Source of the DNA: Candidatus Ancillula glyptotermitis | GTDB lineage: Bacteria; Actinomycetota; Actinomycetes; Actinomycetales; Bifidobacteriaceae | NCBI GenBank assembly: GCA_031268675.1 | Contig: JAIRWY010000019.1 | Span: forward strand, 1-50,531 | Length of the DNA: 50,531 bases | Direction of reading: 5' to 3' | In this document: piece by piece, positions 8,452 through 18,032 of the stretch | Position numbering within the stretch: the stretch's first letter is position 1 | Layout of the letters: every line of letters starts with the position of its first letter | The notes under the pieces: generated by a model | What the model saw: only the letters and a program-made list of their open reading frames with translations | Told to the model about the DNA's origin: nothing | Database searches by the model: none | Made by a program: the position numbers and the translations under genes

Positions 8452-10191
8452 CTACTCCGACACTTTATATGCGCGTGAATATTCAAAAGTTGCGCCATAT
8501 ATTGTTGTATCTAATCCTTTCCAGGCTGTATTTACGAAAATATATGGATTTCTAAAAGCCACTGGAATTGTCCCAAAGTCCTTTGTTAGAATCTGCTCTT
8601 CAAGTTGTTTGTATAGTTCATAGCGCTTGTCTATATCACCTTCAACTTTCAACTTCGCGTAGATTTCATCATATTCCTCAGATTTGTAATTGCCGAAGAA
8701 CTGAGAATAGCCATAAGTTGAAGTCCACAACTGCAAAGCACTATCTGGGTCAATACCTGAATTCCATGCTTGATCAGAAATATCCCACTCTTTCGCATTA
8801 CGAATAGCTTTGAAACTTGCAGTGTCTGGCGCAATATTCACATCAAGATGAATTCCTAATTCCTTTTCAAACCGCTGCTTGATATATTCATAACCAGCCT
8901 GTTCATTAGGCTCTGGAGAAACTGTAAGATAAACTATATGAACCTTGTCCAAGTCTTCATCCTTGCCCAGTTCTTTTAGCCCTTCTTTAAACAACTTCTT
9001 AAGCTCATCGGGATTATTCTCGTACTTCTCCCTCAATTCTTTAGTAATATCACCAGCAAATTTACGGTAATTTTTATCACCAAGTTGTTGAGTTTCTGTC
9101 ACTATTTCATTTGCAACAGTTGAATAACCGTTATTTAGAATCTTATTGTATTCGCTCTTGTTCAGTGAAAAACTCAGCGCCTCGCGGATTTTAGAGTTTG
9201 AAGTTAACCCAAATTTAGATGCAGAATTCAGTATAATATAATCAACAACAGGCGGTTTTAGTTGCCTTTGCTCCACTTGATCTCCAACTAGAGGTTTAAA
9301 TACATCAACTTTTGCACCGTTGGATTTAATTGCATCAATTTGATGAGACTTGAAGAGTGTTTCTGCAGTTGAACTGGTGTTTTGAATATACTGGTAGTTG
9401 ACCTTAGTAATATGCACATTGTTAGAATCCCAGTACTTGTCATTTTTAACAAGTGTAATGCCCTGACCATCCTTTTGGAAATCACTAGAAACTTTAAATG
9501 GACCAGAATAAACATGGCGTTCAGGGTTCAGCGCCCAGCCTTTATCTTCTTTTGAACCTGCACCAGATTTATACTTGTCCGCTAAATCCACACGCACAGG
9601 GTAAATTGCAGCAAAAAGGTCTACGGAATCCTTGACTGGTCGAACAGTTTCAATCTGCAAAGTCTTGTCATCAAGCGCCTTGATTTTGACATCATCTGGA
9701 TTTCCAGACTTCTCTTCGTAGTATTCATGTGCACCTTTTATCCACAAGAGCGAATCTGCAGTTGCAAATGCTTGTTCAGGATCTAAAGTTCGCTTTACGG
9801 AGTCCGCATAATCCTTCGCTTTCACAGGTTGTCCATCGCTCCAGTTGAAGTTGTCCCTGATCTTGAAGGTGTGGATTGTTCCTGTGCTGTCAATATCATG
9901 GCTTGTTGCTCCAGCATATTCAAACGAGTCCTTGCCATCTTTAGCGAACACACGGTATAGCGACTCTTGAAGTTGAGATACAATATCGCTCTCATTGGTG
10001 TTGCGTAAATCATCAGCGTCAATAGTTGATAACTTGGTGGTTATTAAATTCAACTCCTGTTTTGAGTCCAATTTTGTATCAGCACTTTTAGATTCACCAC
10101 AACTTGTAAGTCCTAGTGGCAAAATAAGCGCAACGATTAACGCACTGCCTAACTTTACTTTGTTAGCCTTTTTTCTCAATTTCTCAAACAT
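8452..10191 (-). CDS. Oligopeptide-binding lipoprotein (solute-binding protein family 5)
   Basis: This extracellular substrate-binding component of the peptide importer has 579 residues. The signal sequence ends in the lipobox LTSC, with lipidated Cys at 31. Family-5 features include the ESDIVSQLQESLYRVF and NFNWSDGQPVKAKDYADSVKR stretches, and SFSLNKSEYNKILNNG. The ATG at 10191 follows AGGAT. First gene of a four-gene minus-strand operon (binding protein, two permeases, double ATPase). The upstream 250 bp hold two 12-bp direct repeats that may regulate it. Substrate range is not predictable, but peptides are most likely. Confidence 0.92.
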   Translation of the reverse strand: MFEKLRKKANKVKLGSALIVALILPLGLTSCGESKSADTKLDSKQELNLITTKLSTIDADDLRNTNESDIVSQLQESLYRVFAKDGKDSFEYAGATSHDIDSTGTIHTFKIRDNFNWSDGQPVKAKDYADSVKRTLDPEQAFATADSLLWIKGAHEYYEEKSGNPDDVKIKALDDKTLQIETVRPVKDSVDLFAAIYPVRVDLADKYKSGAGSKEDKGWALNPERHVYSGPFKVSSDFQKDGQGITLVKNDKYWDSNNVHITKVNYQYIQNTSSTAETLFKSHQIDAIKSNGAKVDVFKPLVGDQVEQRQLKPPVVDYIILNSASKFGLTSNSKIREALSFSLNKSEYNKILNNGYSTVANEIVTETQQLGDKNYRKFAGDITKELREKYENNPDELKKLFKEGLKELGKDEDLDKVHIVYLTVSPEPNEQAGYEYIKQRFEKELGIHLDVNIAPDTASFKAIRNAKEWDISDQAWNSGIDPDSALQLWTSTYGYSQFFGNYKSEEYDEIYAKLKVEGDIDKRYELYKQLEEQILTKDFGTIPVAFRNPYIFVNTAWKGLDTTIYGATFEYSRAYKVSE

Positions 10192-10321
10192 TATATCCTA
10201 CTTCCATTATTGTTAAAATTCTACTTGCTATTACATTATTGCACTACTGGCGATCAAATTTCTACATATTTTATCATTTTCTGCACTTTTTTTGTGCTAA
10301 GTTTTTAAATTATTGTATATA

Positions 10322-10366
10322 TACTACAGAAAAAGTGCAAGTTTTTTGTATGAGTACTACAGAAAA
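10322..10366. repeat. Two 12-bp direct repeats between opp operon and tRNA-Lys
   Basis: TACTACAGAAAA occurs at 10322-10333 and again at 10355-10366, a 33-bp period or about three helical turns. Two copies on one DNA face suggest a regulator site for the divergent opp operon. A GCAC-A7-GTGC-type short dyad lies nearby at about 10286-10300. No convincing opp -35/-10 pair could be fixed; AT-rich -10-like sequences are plentiful. Confidence 0.35.
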
Positions 10367-10393
10367 TAGCAAATATAGTAAAATATACAAAAG

Positions 10394-10422
10394 TTGACAA
10401 ACGGAAAAAAGTGTGGTATACT
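10394..10422 (+). promoter_or_regulatory. tRNA-Lys promoter
   Basis: TTGACA (10394-10399), 17-bp spacer, TATACT (10417-10422) with extended -10 TGTGG. The tRNA starts 17 bases after the -10, leaving a short 5' leader. Confidence 0.85.
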
Positions 10423-10438
10423 ACTAGTATTAAGTTTT

Positions 10439-10512
10439 GCCTCCGTAGCTCAGTTGGTTAGAGCACCTGACTCTTAATCAGGGTGTCCTGGGTTCGAATC
10501 CCAGCGGGGGTA
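10439..10512 (+). tRNA. tRNA-Lys (anticodon CTT)
   Basis: All arms fold. Acceptor GCCTCCG pairs with CGGGGGT (with G-U pairs). D arm is GCTC/GAGC, anticodon stem CCTGA/TCAGG with loop CTCTTAA (anticodon CTT at 10473-10475), and T arm CTGGG-TTCGAAT-CCCAG. The discriminator is A at 10512. The 3' CCA is not encoded and would be added by nucleotidyltransferase. It decodes AAG. Confidence 0.97.
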
Positions 10513-10585
10513 CTTCGTATCAAAACCTGTTAGTATACTTTTAAGTGGCGGATTCAGCCGATTCAGTTTTAAAATCAAGATGTGG

Positions 10586-10591
10586 TATAAT
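10586..10591 (+). promoter_or_regulatory. Extended -10 for the flavoprotein-leuS operon (leaderless)
   Basis: TGTGGTATAAT with the hexamer at 10586-10591. The -35 is weak (TTCAGT at 10562-10567, 18-bp spacer). The ATG at 10599 lies 8 bases after the hexamer, at the expected transcription start. Confidence 0.75.
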
Positions 10592-10598
10592 ATACTAT

Positions 10599-11996
10599 AT
10601 GGTAAAAAGGATTGCGGTTATTGGTGCTGGTTCTGCAGGAACTTCTGTAGCCTATTGCTTGTCAGAGTTAAATTCAAGTGCTGAAAATTCAAGACATGAC
10701 TCATTTAAGGTTGTGGTTTATGAAGAGGAAGCATATTCTGGTGGTAGAGCACACAGTATTAACTTTGAGGGTGTAGAAATTGAAGTTGGTGGGTCAATAA
10801 TTCATTCTTCAAATAGGCATATTTGTGAGCTTATGGATTTTGTTGGTATAAAGCGGATAACGCCAGGTCTTAACGTAGATGGTGATGATGAAACGCTAGG
10901 ATTTTGGAATGGCAGGAAGATATATCTAGTGTGTAAAAATAAGATGACCAGTTTTATTTCTAAACTTCTTTTGGCATTTGGTCCAGTTACTTGCGCAAGT
11001 TTTGCACATTATGCAACTAAGGCATTGAAAAAGTGGAAGAATGTGTATGATATCGGTGCAGTTGCAACAATTGAAAGACTTGTAAAACAGCTTAAAATTC
11101 GACATTTGGTGTGCAAAAGTATGTATGACTACTATAAGAAGCATGCAGTGTCTAAAAAGTTTTCCAAGAATTTCGCAGAACCAATTATCAACAACATGTA
11201 TAATCAAAATGGTTATATAAACTCATTTGCTGCACAAGTTTCTCTAGCTGGTGCAGGGTTGGCTGGTGGTGAATTATTTTCAATTGATGGTGGAAATGGG
11301 CAGTTGTTCGGAAAAGTACTAGAAAAATTGCAAAAGAACCATAAAGTAACTGTTAATTACAACACAAAAGTCGCTGAAATTATAATCAACAAGTCTAAAA
11401 TTACAGTAGTTAGCGAACTGAATATGCAAAATGATGATAAAAAAGTCGTGAAGCGGGAGATTTTTGACACAGTTGTTTTAGCATCTGCAATAGAACTATC
11501 AGATATAAAGATTACTGATAATACAGGGAATGTGAGTCCAATAAAAAAGCGGAAAATGCAACCAGTATTTGTAACACTTGTGTCAGGAACTCTTTCAAAT
11601 GGACATTTTGGTTTAGCACCAGAAGAAATTATGCCATCAACGGTTTTTGTAAAGTCAAATATTGGATTACAATACAACTCAATTGGTATTACAGGTGTTG
11701 ATAAGGATGGTAATAGGTTGTATAAGATATTTAGTGAACGCAAGCTCAACGATGAGCTACTTGCACAACTATTCAGTTCATATAAAAAGCCTAAAGAATT
11801 TGTATGGAAAGGTGCATTTCCAAGACTTGAAGCAGATATTACGATCAATCCATGGAGCGATTTTGAATTACTGCCCAATAGACTGTACTATACTAGTGCA
11901 ATAGAAAGTATCGCATCAACAATTGAAGTTAGCGCAGTAGCTGGTTGGAATGTTGCAGATTTAATAAAAGAACACGAAGGAAGTAGCAATGAGTGA
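10599..11996 (+). CDS. FAD-dependent oxidoreductase, prenylcysteine-oxidase-like
   Basis: The protein has 465 residues. An N-terminal FAD-binding Rossmann motif (AVIGAGSAGTSVAYCL) is followed by SGGRAHS and the stretch EIEVGGSIIHSSNRHI. From memory, this last stretch closely parallels the EAGGSVIHPLNLHM region of animal prenylcysteine oxidase PCYOX1. Further parallels are INSFAAQVSLA, a glycine-rich SIDGGNGQLFGKVLE segment, FVTLVSGTL, and the C-terminal RLYYTSAIESIASTIEVSA block. PCYOX enzymes oxidatively cleave prenylcysteine thioethers, releasing an aldehyde, cysteine and peroxide. Bacterial relatives have no settled role. No signal peptide is seen, so it should be cytoplasmic. Its start is set by the leaderless promoter; the frame is open upstream but that part precedes the transcript. 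It overlaps leuS by 8 bp. Alternative: another flavin amine-oxidase-like enzyme. Confidence 0.8.
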   Translation: MVKRIAVIGAGSAGTSVAYCLSELNSSAENSRHDSFKVVVYEEEAYSGGRAHSINFEGVEIEVGGSIIHSSNRHICELMDFVGIKRITPGLNVDGDDETLGFWNGRKIYLVCKNKMTSFISKLLLAFGPVTCASFAHYATKALKKWKNVYDIGAVATIERLVKQLKIRHLVCKSMYDYYKKHAVSKKFSKNFAEPIINNMYNQNGYINSFAAQVSLAGAGLAGGELFSIDGGNGQLFGKVLEKLQKNHKVTVNYNTKVAEIIINKSKITVVSELNMQNDDKKVVKREIFDTVVLASAIELSDIKITDNTGNVSPIKKRKMQPVFVTLVSGTLSNGHFGLAPEEIMPSTVFVKSNIGLQYNSIGITGVDKDGNRLYKIFSERKLNDELLAQLFSSYKKPKEFVWKGAFPRLEADITINPWSDFELLPNRLYYTSAIESIASTIEVSAVAGWNVADLIKEHEGSSNE

Positions 11997-14730
11997 TGAT
12001 GTTTTGAAGTACCGTTATGATGCAAAAATGGCGAATAAAATTGAGGACAAGTGGCAAAAATACTGGGATGAAACGCATGCATTTAACACGCCTAATCCGA
12101 GCGATGAAGATTTTGATAAGAATTTACAACCATATGTTATAATGGACATGTTCCCATATCCTAGTGGTGCTGGACTCCATGTTGGGCATCCTTTGGGGTA
12201 TATTGCAACTGATGTACTTGCTAGATATATGCGCATGAATTCCTATAATGTTTTACATGCGCTAGGTTTTGACGCATTTGGACTTCCTGCTGAACAGTAT
12301 GCAATACAGACAGGAGAACATCCAGAAAAAACAACTAAACATAATATTGAGAATATGCGTGCACAATTAAAAATGCTTGGACTTGCACATGATCCAAATC
12401 GTACTTTCGCAACTATTGATTCAGAATACGTGCGTTGGACACAGTGGATTTTTGGTAAGATTTATAATTCATATTTTGATGGTGATGAACTCAATCCTAG
12501 TGGAATGTCAGGTTCTGCTCGTCCAATTTCAGAACTAGTAGACAAATTGAAAGCAAGTGGCAAATGGAATGAACTTGGATCTGACAAGGCACGTTCTGAG
12601 TACTTGAATAATTATAGACTTGCATATATTTCAGAATCTGAAGTTAACTGGTGTCCAGGTCTAGGAACTGTACTTGCAAATGAAGAAGTAACTGCAGAAG
12701 GTAAATCTGAACGAGGTAATTTTCCAGTTTTCAAGAAAAAATTTCGGCAGTGGTCTATGAGAATAACTTCATATGCAGATAGACTTACTGCAGATCTTGA
12801 TCTATTGGACTGGCCAGATAAAATTAAGCATATGCAGATGAACTGGATTGGTAAATCAACTGGTGCATTTATTGACTTTGAGGTTATGGTTACTGATTCT
12901 AATTCGCAAAATCTTCGTGTTTTTACGACTAGACCAGATACAATTCGTGGTGCTTCATTTATGGTTGTTGCTCCCGAACATCCCATATGCGCATTTCCAG
13001 CCAAAATGCAGCAGAAAAACGTGTTAGAATATATAAATACTGCAAGAAATAAGTCATCTATTGAGAGACAACAGGATGCTGGTAAGAAGACTGGTGTTTT
13101 TCTTGGACTGTATGCCAAAAATCCTATAACAGGCGAAAAATTGCCTATTTATGTTGCGGATTATGTCTTGATGAATTACGGAACTGGCGCAATTATGGCG
13201 GTGCCTGCTGATGATGAGCGTGATCAAGAGTTCGCAAATACCTATAAAATAGAGTTTAAACAGGACTACAAGAAATTTGAGACGATTGAAAGTGCAATAG
13301 AAAATCTTGTACAGATGGGTAGTGGTGAAAAAACAACTACTTATAGATTACGAGATTGGTTATTTTCTAGGCAAAGATATTGGGGTGAACCATTTCCAAT
13401 TATTTATGACGAAGAAGGTATTGATTATTTACTACCAGATGATTTATTGCCAGTTTTGTTGCCAGATGTTCCAGATTACTCGCCTAAAGTGTATGATATT
13501 GATGATGAAGACTCAATTCCTGAAGCTCCACTTAGTCGCACTGAATCTTGGACAAGTATCGAATTGGATCTTGGTGATGGAAAAGGAATGCGTAAGTTTA
13601 GGCGCGAAACTAATACTATGCCAAATTGGGCAGGTTCCTGTTGGTACTACTTGCGGTATTTAGATGTGAACCATGTAGATAATGGCAAAAATGCGTCTGT
13701 TGTGGATCCGCTACTTGAGAAATACTGGCTAGGACCTGAACATAACAGAACTGTCTCAAATACAGGGGGAGTTGATTTATATGTTGGTGGAGTTGAGCAT
13801 GCTGTTTTACATCTACTTTACGCTAGGTTTTGGCATAAAGTTCTTTATGATCTGGGGTTTGTATCTAGTGTTGAGCCGTTTAAAAAACTATTTAATCAGG
13901 GATATATTCAGGCTTATGCATATACCAACAACTTTGGACAATATGTACCAGCAAATGAAGTTGAAGAAATAAAAAAAGATGATGAAATTATTTACGAGTA
14001 CAATGGAGAACTTGTAAATAAAGAATATGGCAAAATGGGCAAAAGCTTGAAAAATGTCATCACACCAGAAGATGTAGTAAAAGAATATGGTGCAGATACT
14101 TTCAGAATATATGAGATGTCCATGGGGCCTTTGGACCTATCAAGACCTTGGGAAACTCGCGCAGTTATTGGTGCCATGCGCTTTTTGAGCAGACTCTGGC
14201 GACTTGTTGTTAATGAGAACACTGGTGGATTAGTTGATGATACAAAAGAGGTAGATGTTGAAACTCTGAAAGTGCTTAATAAAACTATAGAATTTGTGCG
14301 CACGGAGATGGAAAATATTCGACCAAATACTGCAATTGCAAAATTAATTGGACTAGTAAATCATTTAACTGGTGTACTTACGAACACGAATGCTGTACCT
14401 AGAAATGTCCTCAAACCACTGATCTTGATGACTGCGCCATTTGCACCGCATATATGTGAAGAACTTTGGCAAAAACTTGGTGAAACTAATTCACTTCTAC
14501 ATGCAGACTATCCTAGTGTTGATAAAAAATATCTTGTTGATGATACTATAAAGATTGGCGTTCAGGTAAATGGAAAAGTGCGTGCAACACTGGAGATTGC
14601 TACAAATGCGTCTATTGATGAATTTAAAAATGCAGCGCTTGCGCTTCCGCAAATTATCAATGTATTGGGCGATAAAAAAGTAAAAAAAGCCATAGTTGTA
14701 CCAGGTAAAATAGTTAATTTTGTCGTATAA
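11989..14730 (+). CDS. leuS: Leucyl-tRNA synthetase
   Basis: This class I aminoacyl-tRNA synthetase of 913 residues attaches leucine to tRNA-Leu. The HIGH-type motif is HVGH at 64-67, in PSGAGLHVGHPLGY. The KMSKS-type motif is KMGKS near residue 682. The CP1 editing domain lies between, including TTRPDTIRGASFMVVAPEHP and the GTGAIMAVPADDERD segment. The C-terminal anticodon-binding domain ends in the usual short beta-domain with GVQVNGKVRA. The ATG overlaps the upstream flavoprotein stop by 8 bp with GGAAG upstream, so translation is coupled. No T-box or leader is visible, since the operon promoter is leaderless. No clear terminator follows. Confidence 0.97.
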   Translation: MSDDVLKYRYDAKMANKIEDKWQKYWDETHAFNTPNPSDEDFDKNLQPYVIMDMFPYPSGAGLHVGHPLGYIATDVLARYMRMNSYNVLHALGFDAFGLPAEQYAIQTGEHPEKTTKHNIENMRAQLKMLGLAHDPNRTFATIDSEYVRWTQWIFGKIYNSYFDGDELNPSGMSGSARPISELVDKLKASGKWNELGSDKARSEYLNNYRLAYISESEVNWCPGLGTVLANEEVTAEGKSERGNFPVFKKKFRQWSMRITSYADRLTADLDLLDWPDKIKHMQMNWIGKSTGAFIDFEVMVTDSNSQNLRVFTTRPDTIRGASFMVVAPEHPICAFPAKMQQKNVLEYINTARNKSSIERQQDAGKKTGVFLGLYAKNPITGEKLPIYVADYVLMNYGTGAIMAVPADDERDQEFANTYKIEFKQDYKKFETIESAIENLVQMGSGEKTTTYRLRDWLFSRQRYWGEPFPIIYDEEGIDYLLPDDLLPVLLPDVPDYSPKVYDIDDEDSIPEAPLSRTESWTSIELDLGDGKGMRKFRRETNTMPNWAGSCWYYLRYLDVNHVDNGKNASVVDPLLEKYWLGPEHNRTVSNTGGVDLYVGGVEHAVLHLLYARFWHKVLYDLGFVSSVEPFKKLFNQGYIQAYAYTNNFGQYVPANEVEEIKKDDEIIYEYNGELVNKEYGKMGKSLKNVITPEDVVKEYGADTFRIYEMSMGPLDLSRPWETRAVIGAMRFLSRLWRLVVNENTGGLVDDTKEVDVETLKVLNKTIEFVRTEMENIRPNTAIAKLIGLVNHLTGVLTNTNAVPRNVLKPLILMTAPFAPHICEELWQKLGETNSLLHADYPSVDKKYLVDDTIKIGVQVNGKVRATLEIATNASIDEFKNAALALPQIINVLGDKKVKKAIVVPGKIVNFVV

Positions 14731-14762
14731 CTGCTTATATCAATATTTCATATCAAATCTGG

Positions 14763-14791
14763 TTGACAAATTAAGATAATTGTGTTATACT
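14763..14791 (+). promoter_or_regulatory. clpC promoter
   Basis: TTGACA (14763-14768), 17-bp spacer, TATACT (14786-14791), extended -10 TGTGT. Transcription should start near 14798, leaving a leader of about 70 nt. No CIRCE or HAIR element is present. A half-match to a ClgR-like site (TTCGCTGGTACAG, about 14827-14839) is too weak to call. Confidence 0.85.
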
Positions 14792-14869
14792 ATGATGAGT
14801 GGCAGTTGGGTTGTAGTTTTCAAATGTTCGCTGGTACAGTAAAGAGCTAATGTAGGAGTGAGGTGGTGT

Positions 14870-17350
14870 ATGTTTGAACGATTTACTGATATATCTAGAG
14901 AAGTTATTGTTTTGGCGCAGAAGTATGCAAATGAATATGGAAATAACTTCATTGGTACTGAGCATGTTTTGTTGGCGCTTATTGAAGTTAAGGATGGTCT
15001 TGCATCAAAGATTTTAAGTGAACTAGGTGTAAAGTCAGAAAATGTACGTGACAAATTCTCAGAGATTTTTAATAAATACGATAAGTCATCCACTAGTGCG
15101 CCACAATTTACTCCACGCGTAAAGAGAGTTCTGGAAATTTCGCTTAAAAAAGCACTAGAACTCAAGAAAACATATATATCAACTGAGCATATTCTTCTAG
15201 GCATTATAACTGAGGGTGAAGGCGTTGCTATGAAAATTCTTGCAGATTTAGGAGTAACAAAGAATGACTTGATTGGTGCATTAGCTTCAAATATTGATGG
15301 TGGAATAGGTTTAGATACTGATAAAGTTGCTGCTACTGCAGGCAGTAGTTTCCGCGGACAAAATACAACAGGTTCTCAACTTCTTGATAAGTTTAGTAGA
15401 AATTTAACTGCTGCAGCAAAAGAGGAGAAGTTAGATCCTGTTATAGGCAGAAAAACAGAAGTTGAACGTATAATGCAGATTTTAAGCCGTAGAACTAAGA
15501 ACAACCCTATACTTATTGGTGAGCCAGGTGTTGGTAAAACTGCTGTTGTTGAAGGTCTTGCGCAGTCAATTGTTAAAGGTGATGTTCCAGAAACTCTTAA
15601 GGACAAGCAGATTTATTCACTTGATTTAGGAGCTATGGTTGCAGGAACTAGTTATCGAGGGCAGTTTGAAGACAGATTGAAAAAGGTTATGACTGAGATA
15701 ACAAGTCGTGGTGACATAATTTTGTTCATTGATGAAATACATACACTTGTTGGTGCTGGTAATGCTGAGGGTTCTCTTGATGCAGCAAGTATTCTTAAGC
15801 CTATGCTTGCACGAGGTGAATTACAAACAATTGGTGCAACAACACTTGAGGAATATCGTAAGTATTTTGAGAAAGATTCTGCACTAGAGCGCCGTTTTCA
15901 GCCTATAAAAGTTAATGAACCATCTGTTGAGGATGCAATTTTAATTTTGAAGGGTCTTCGTGATCGATATGAATCTCATCACAGAGTAATTATATCTGAT
16001 GAAGCAATTGAGGCAGCAGTAAAGTTGAGCGCGCGATATTTAAATGATAGATTTTTACCAGATAAGGCAATTGACCTGATTGATGAAGCAGGTGCCCGTC
16101 TTCGTATATCCAAGATGACTGCTCCTCCTGAGATTCGTGAGATGTATGATCAGATTGCGAAGAAGAAGATTGAGATTGAGTCTGCGGTTAATGCACAGAA
16201 TTTTGAACTAGCGGCAAAATTGAAAGGAGAAGCTGAAGGACTGGATAAAAAACGGATTCAAAAAGAAGATGAGTGGAAAGCAACTGATCGAGACATTGAT
16301 GCAAAGGTTGATGAGGAAGCTATTGCAAAGGTTCTTGAGATGGCAACTGGAATTCCAGTGTACAGATTGACTGAAGAAGAATCAAAACGACTTCTGACTA
16401 TGGAAACCGAATTACATAAGCGTGTTGTTGGTCAAGATGAAGCTATTAGTGCACTTGCTAGATCTATTCGTCGAACACGCGCTGGTTTGAAAGACCCGAA
16501 AAGACCTAGTGGTTCTTTTATATTTGCTGGTCCAACTGGTGTTGGAAAAACAGAACTAGCAAAAGCGCTATCTGAGTTCCTATTTGGCGATGAGAGTTCG
16601 CTAATACAAGTAGACATGTCTGAATATGGTGAAAAACACACAACTTCAAGACTTTTTGGGGCACCTCCTGGATTTGTTGGCTACGAAGATGGTGGTCAAT
16701 TAACAGAAAAAATTCGTAGAAAGCCTTTTAGTGTGGTTCTTTTTGACGAAATTGAAAAAGCTCATCCAGACATCTTTAATACACTTCTGCAAGTTTTAGA
16801 AGATGGTCATTTAACAGATTCTACTGGTCGCTTGGTTGACTTTAAGAACACCGTTATAATTATGACTACGAATTTAGGATCTGGTGATTTAGCACGTTCT
16901 GTTATGGTTGGCTTTGCTGATGATAATAATGCAGATTCAAGTTATGACCACATGAAGGCGCGCGTGAGAGAGGACTTGAAAAAGAACTTTAGACCAGAAT
17001 TTTTAAATCGTATAGATGATGTTATTGTGTTCCCTCAGCTTAAGAAGGATGAAATTTTACAGATTGTTGATATGATGGTTGATAATTTATGGAAGCGTTT
17101 GGCAGACAAGGGGATTAGTGCCCAGATTACTCAAGAAGCCAAGGAATTACTTGCAACGCGCGGATATGATCCTATTCTAGGGGCTCGCCCACTTAGGAGA
17201 ACTATTTCTCGCGATATTGAAGATTATTTGTCTGAGAAGATTTTATATGGTGAACTCAAAAATGGCGATACTGTTAAGATCGGTAGTACTGGTACTAAAA
17301 GTAGAGATGAGTTTACTTTTGAGTTTGCGTCACAAAATAATCCTGACTAA
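14870..17350 (+). CDS. clpC: ATP-dependent Clp protease ATPase subunit ClpC
   Basis: This AAA+ unfoldase of 826 residues feeds substrates to ClpP for regulated proteolysis. The N-domain has two Clp repeats ([19 protein letters not shown] onward; [19 protein letters not shown]). AAA-1 has Walker A GEPGVGKT near residue 217. The middle UVR-type domain is near 430-460. AAA-2 has Walker A GPTGVGKT near residue 554 and Walker [12 protein letters not shown]. The C-terminal D2-small domain carries GARPLRRTI. The ATG at 14870 matches the family N-terminus MFERFTD and sits behind GGAGTGAGGTGG. A GTG at 14858 is inside that ribosome site and was rejected. Confidence 0.97.
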   Translation: MFERFTDISREVIVLAQKYANEYGNNFIGTEHVLLALIEVKDGLASKILSELGVKSENVRDKFSEIFNKYDKSSTSAPQFTPRVKRVLEISLKKALELKKTYISTEHILLGIITEGEGVAMKILADLGVTKNDLIGALASNIDGGIGLDTDKVAATAGSSFRGQNTTGSQLLDKFSRNLTAAAKEEKLDPVIGRKTEVERIMQILSRRTKNNPILIGEPGVGKTAVVEGLAQSIVKGDVPETLKDKQIYSLDLGAMVAGTSYRGQFEDRLKKVMTEITSRGDIILFIDEIHTLVGAGNAEGSLDAASILKPMLARGELQTIGATTLEEYRKYFEKDSALERRFQPIKVNEPSVEDAILILKGLRDRYESHHRVIISDEAIEAAVKLSARYLNDRFLPDKAIDLIDEAGARLRISKMTAPPEIREMYDQIAKKKIEIESAVNAQNFELAAKLKGEAEGLDKKRIQKEDEWKATDRDIDAKVDEEAIAKVLEMATGIPVYRLTEEESKRLLTMETELHKRVVGQDEAISALARSIRRTRAGLKDPKRPSGSFIFAGPTGVGKTELAKALSEFLFGDESSLIQVDMSEYGEKHTTSRLFGAPPGFVGYEDGGQLTEKIRRKPFSVVLFDEIEKAHPDIFNTLLQVLEDGHLTDSTGRLVDFKNTVIIMTTNLGSGDLARSVMVGFADDNNADSSYDHMKARVREDLKKNFRPEFLNRIDDVIVFPQLKKDEILQIVDMMVDNLWKRLADKGISAQITQEAKELLATRGYDPILGARPLRRTISRDIEDYLSEKILYGELKNGDTVKIGSTGTKSRDEFTFEFASQNNPD

Positions 17351-17438
17351 ATGAAATGAAGTTATTAACACAGTTCTTAACTTACCGTACTTATTAACAT
17401 TCTAAAAGTTTAACATGCATGATATATGTATACTGTAT

Positions 17439-17444
17439 TATAAT
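17439..17444 (+). promoter_or_regulatory. Probable ssb -10 box
   Basis: TATAAT at 17439-17444 with no good -35. The transcript would carry a short leader with the Shine-Dalgarno AAAAGAGG before the ATG at 17481. Confidence 0.5.
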
Positions 17445-17480
17445 ACAATTGTATTTATAAACTAGTAGAAAAGAGGATAT

Positions 17481-17918
17481 ATGATAAATAATGTTAAAAT
17501 TGTTGCTACTGGAAATGTTGTGAACGATCCAGTGTATTTTGAGGAGAAAGAGAATCAAAGGTCCATGGTAAGTTTCCGCTTTGCTTCCACACCGAGTAGA
17601 TTTGATAAAGAAGTTGAGGAATGGATTGATGATGAAACTACATGGTTTGATGTTAGTGCATATGGTGCACTTGCAGATAATGTGCATCAAAGTGTAACAA
17701 AGGGGCAGCCGTTAGTTATTAGTGGAGTTCTACGAACGCGCGCATGGGAAAATGCTGATGGTATTCCTAATACAAGCAACTTAATAAAAGCAGTTGTTAT
17801 TGGTCACAACTTAACACAAGGTTCTGCAGAATTCACGCGGAAAAAGATCAGTGATGACGATGCAGTAACTTCATTTGATACTGTGGAAGAAGATGCTAGA
17901 GTTAAGAATAAAAAATAA
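17481..17918 (+). CDS. ssb: Single-stranded DNA-binding protein
   Basis: The protein has 145 residues, with an OB fold beginning NVKIVATGNVVNDPVYFE and containing FRFASTPSRFD, TTWFDVSAYGALADNV and KGQPLVISGVLRTRAW, all typical of SSB. It coats single-stranded DNA. The C-terminal tail is short and ends in basic residues (RVKNKK). It lacks the acidic DDDLPF-like tip that recruits partners in replicative SSBs, so this is probably an accessory SSB paralogue. It is a single-gene unit closed by a strong terminator, and the giant degenerate helicase-like gene follows with its own promoter. Confidence 0.93.
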   Translation: MINNVKIVATGNVVNDPVYFEEKENQRSMVSFRFASTPSRFDKEVEEWIDDETTWFDVSAYGALADNVHQSVTKGQPLVISGVLRTRAWENADGIPNTSNLIKAVVIGHNLTQGSAEFTRKKISDDDAVTSFDTVEEDARVKNKK

Positions 17919-17926
17919 CACAATCC

Positions 17927-17966
17927 AAAAGTGGGGGAAATATTAGATTTTTCCCCCACTTTTTTA
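17927..17966 (+). terminator. Strong intrinsic terminator after ssb
   Basis: AAAAGTGGGGGAAA and TTTTTCCCCCACTTTTTT form a stem of about 13 bp with a 7-nt loop and a T-run. Confidence 0.95.
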
Positions 17967-17996
17967 TGTACTTTTGATGTTATTTTTCAAAAAGCT

Positions 17997-18026
17997 TTGG
18001 ATTGCATAAGTTAAATGATGTATAAT
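17997..18026 (+). promoter_or_regulatory. Promoter of the giant helicase-like gene (leaderless GTG)
   Basis: TTGGAT (17997-18002), 18-bp spacer, TATAAT (18021-18026). The GTG at 18033 lies 7 bases downstream of the -10. An in-frame ATG at 18015 overlaps the promoter and is not on the transcript. Confidence 0.75.
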
Positions 18027-18032
18027 GTAATT

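Noticed and set aside
14826-14840. Possible ClgR operator upstream of clpC
   Set aside because: Only one half resembles the CGCT-N4-GCG-type consensus, and no HAIR or CIRCE element supports stress control here.
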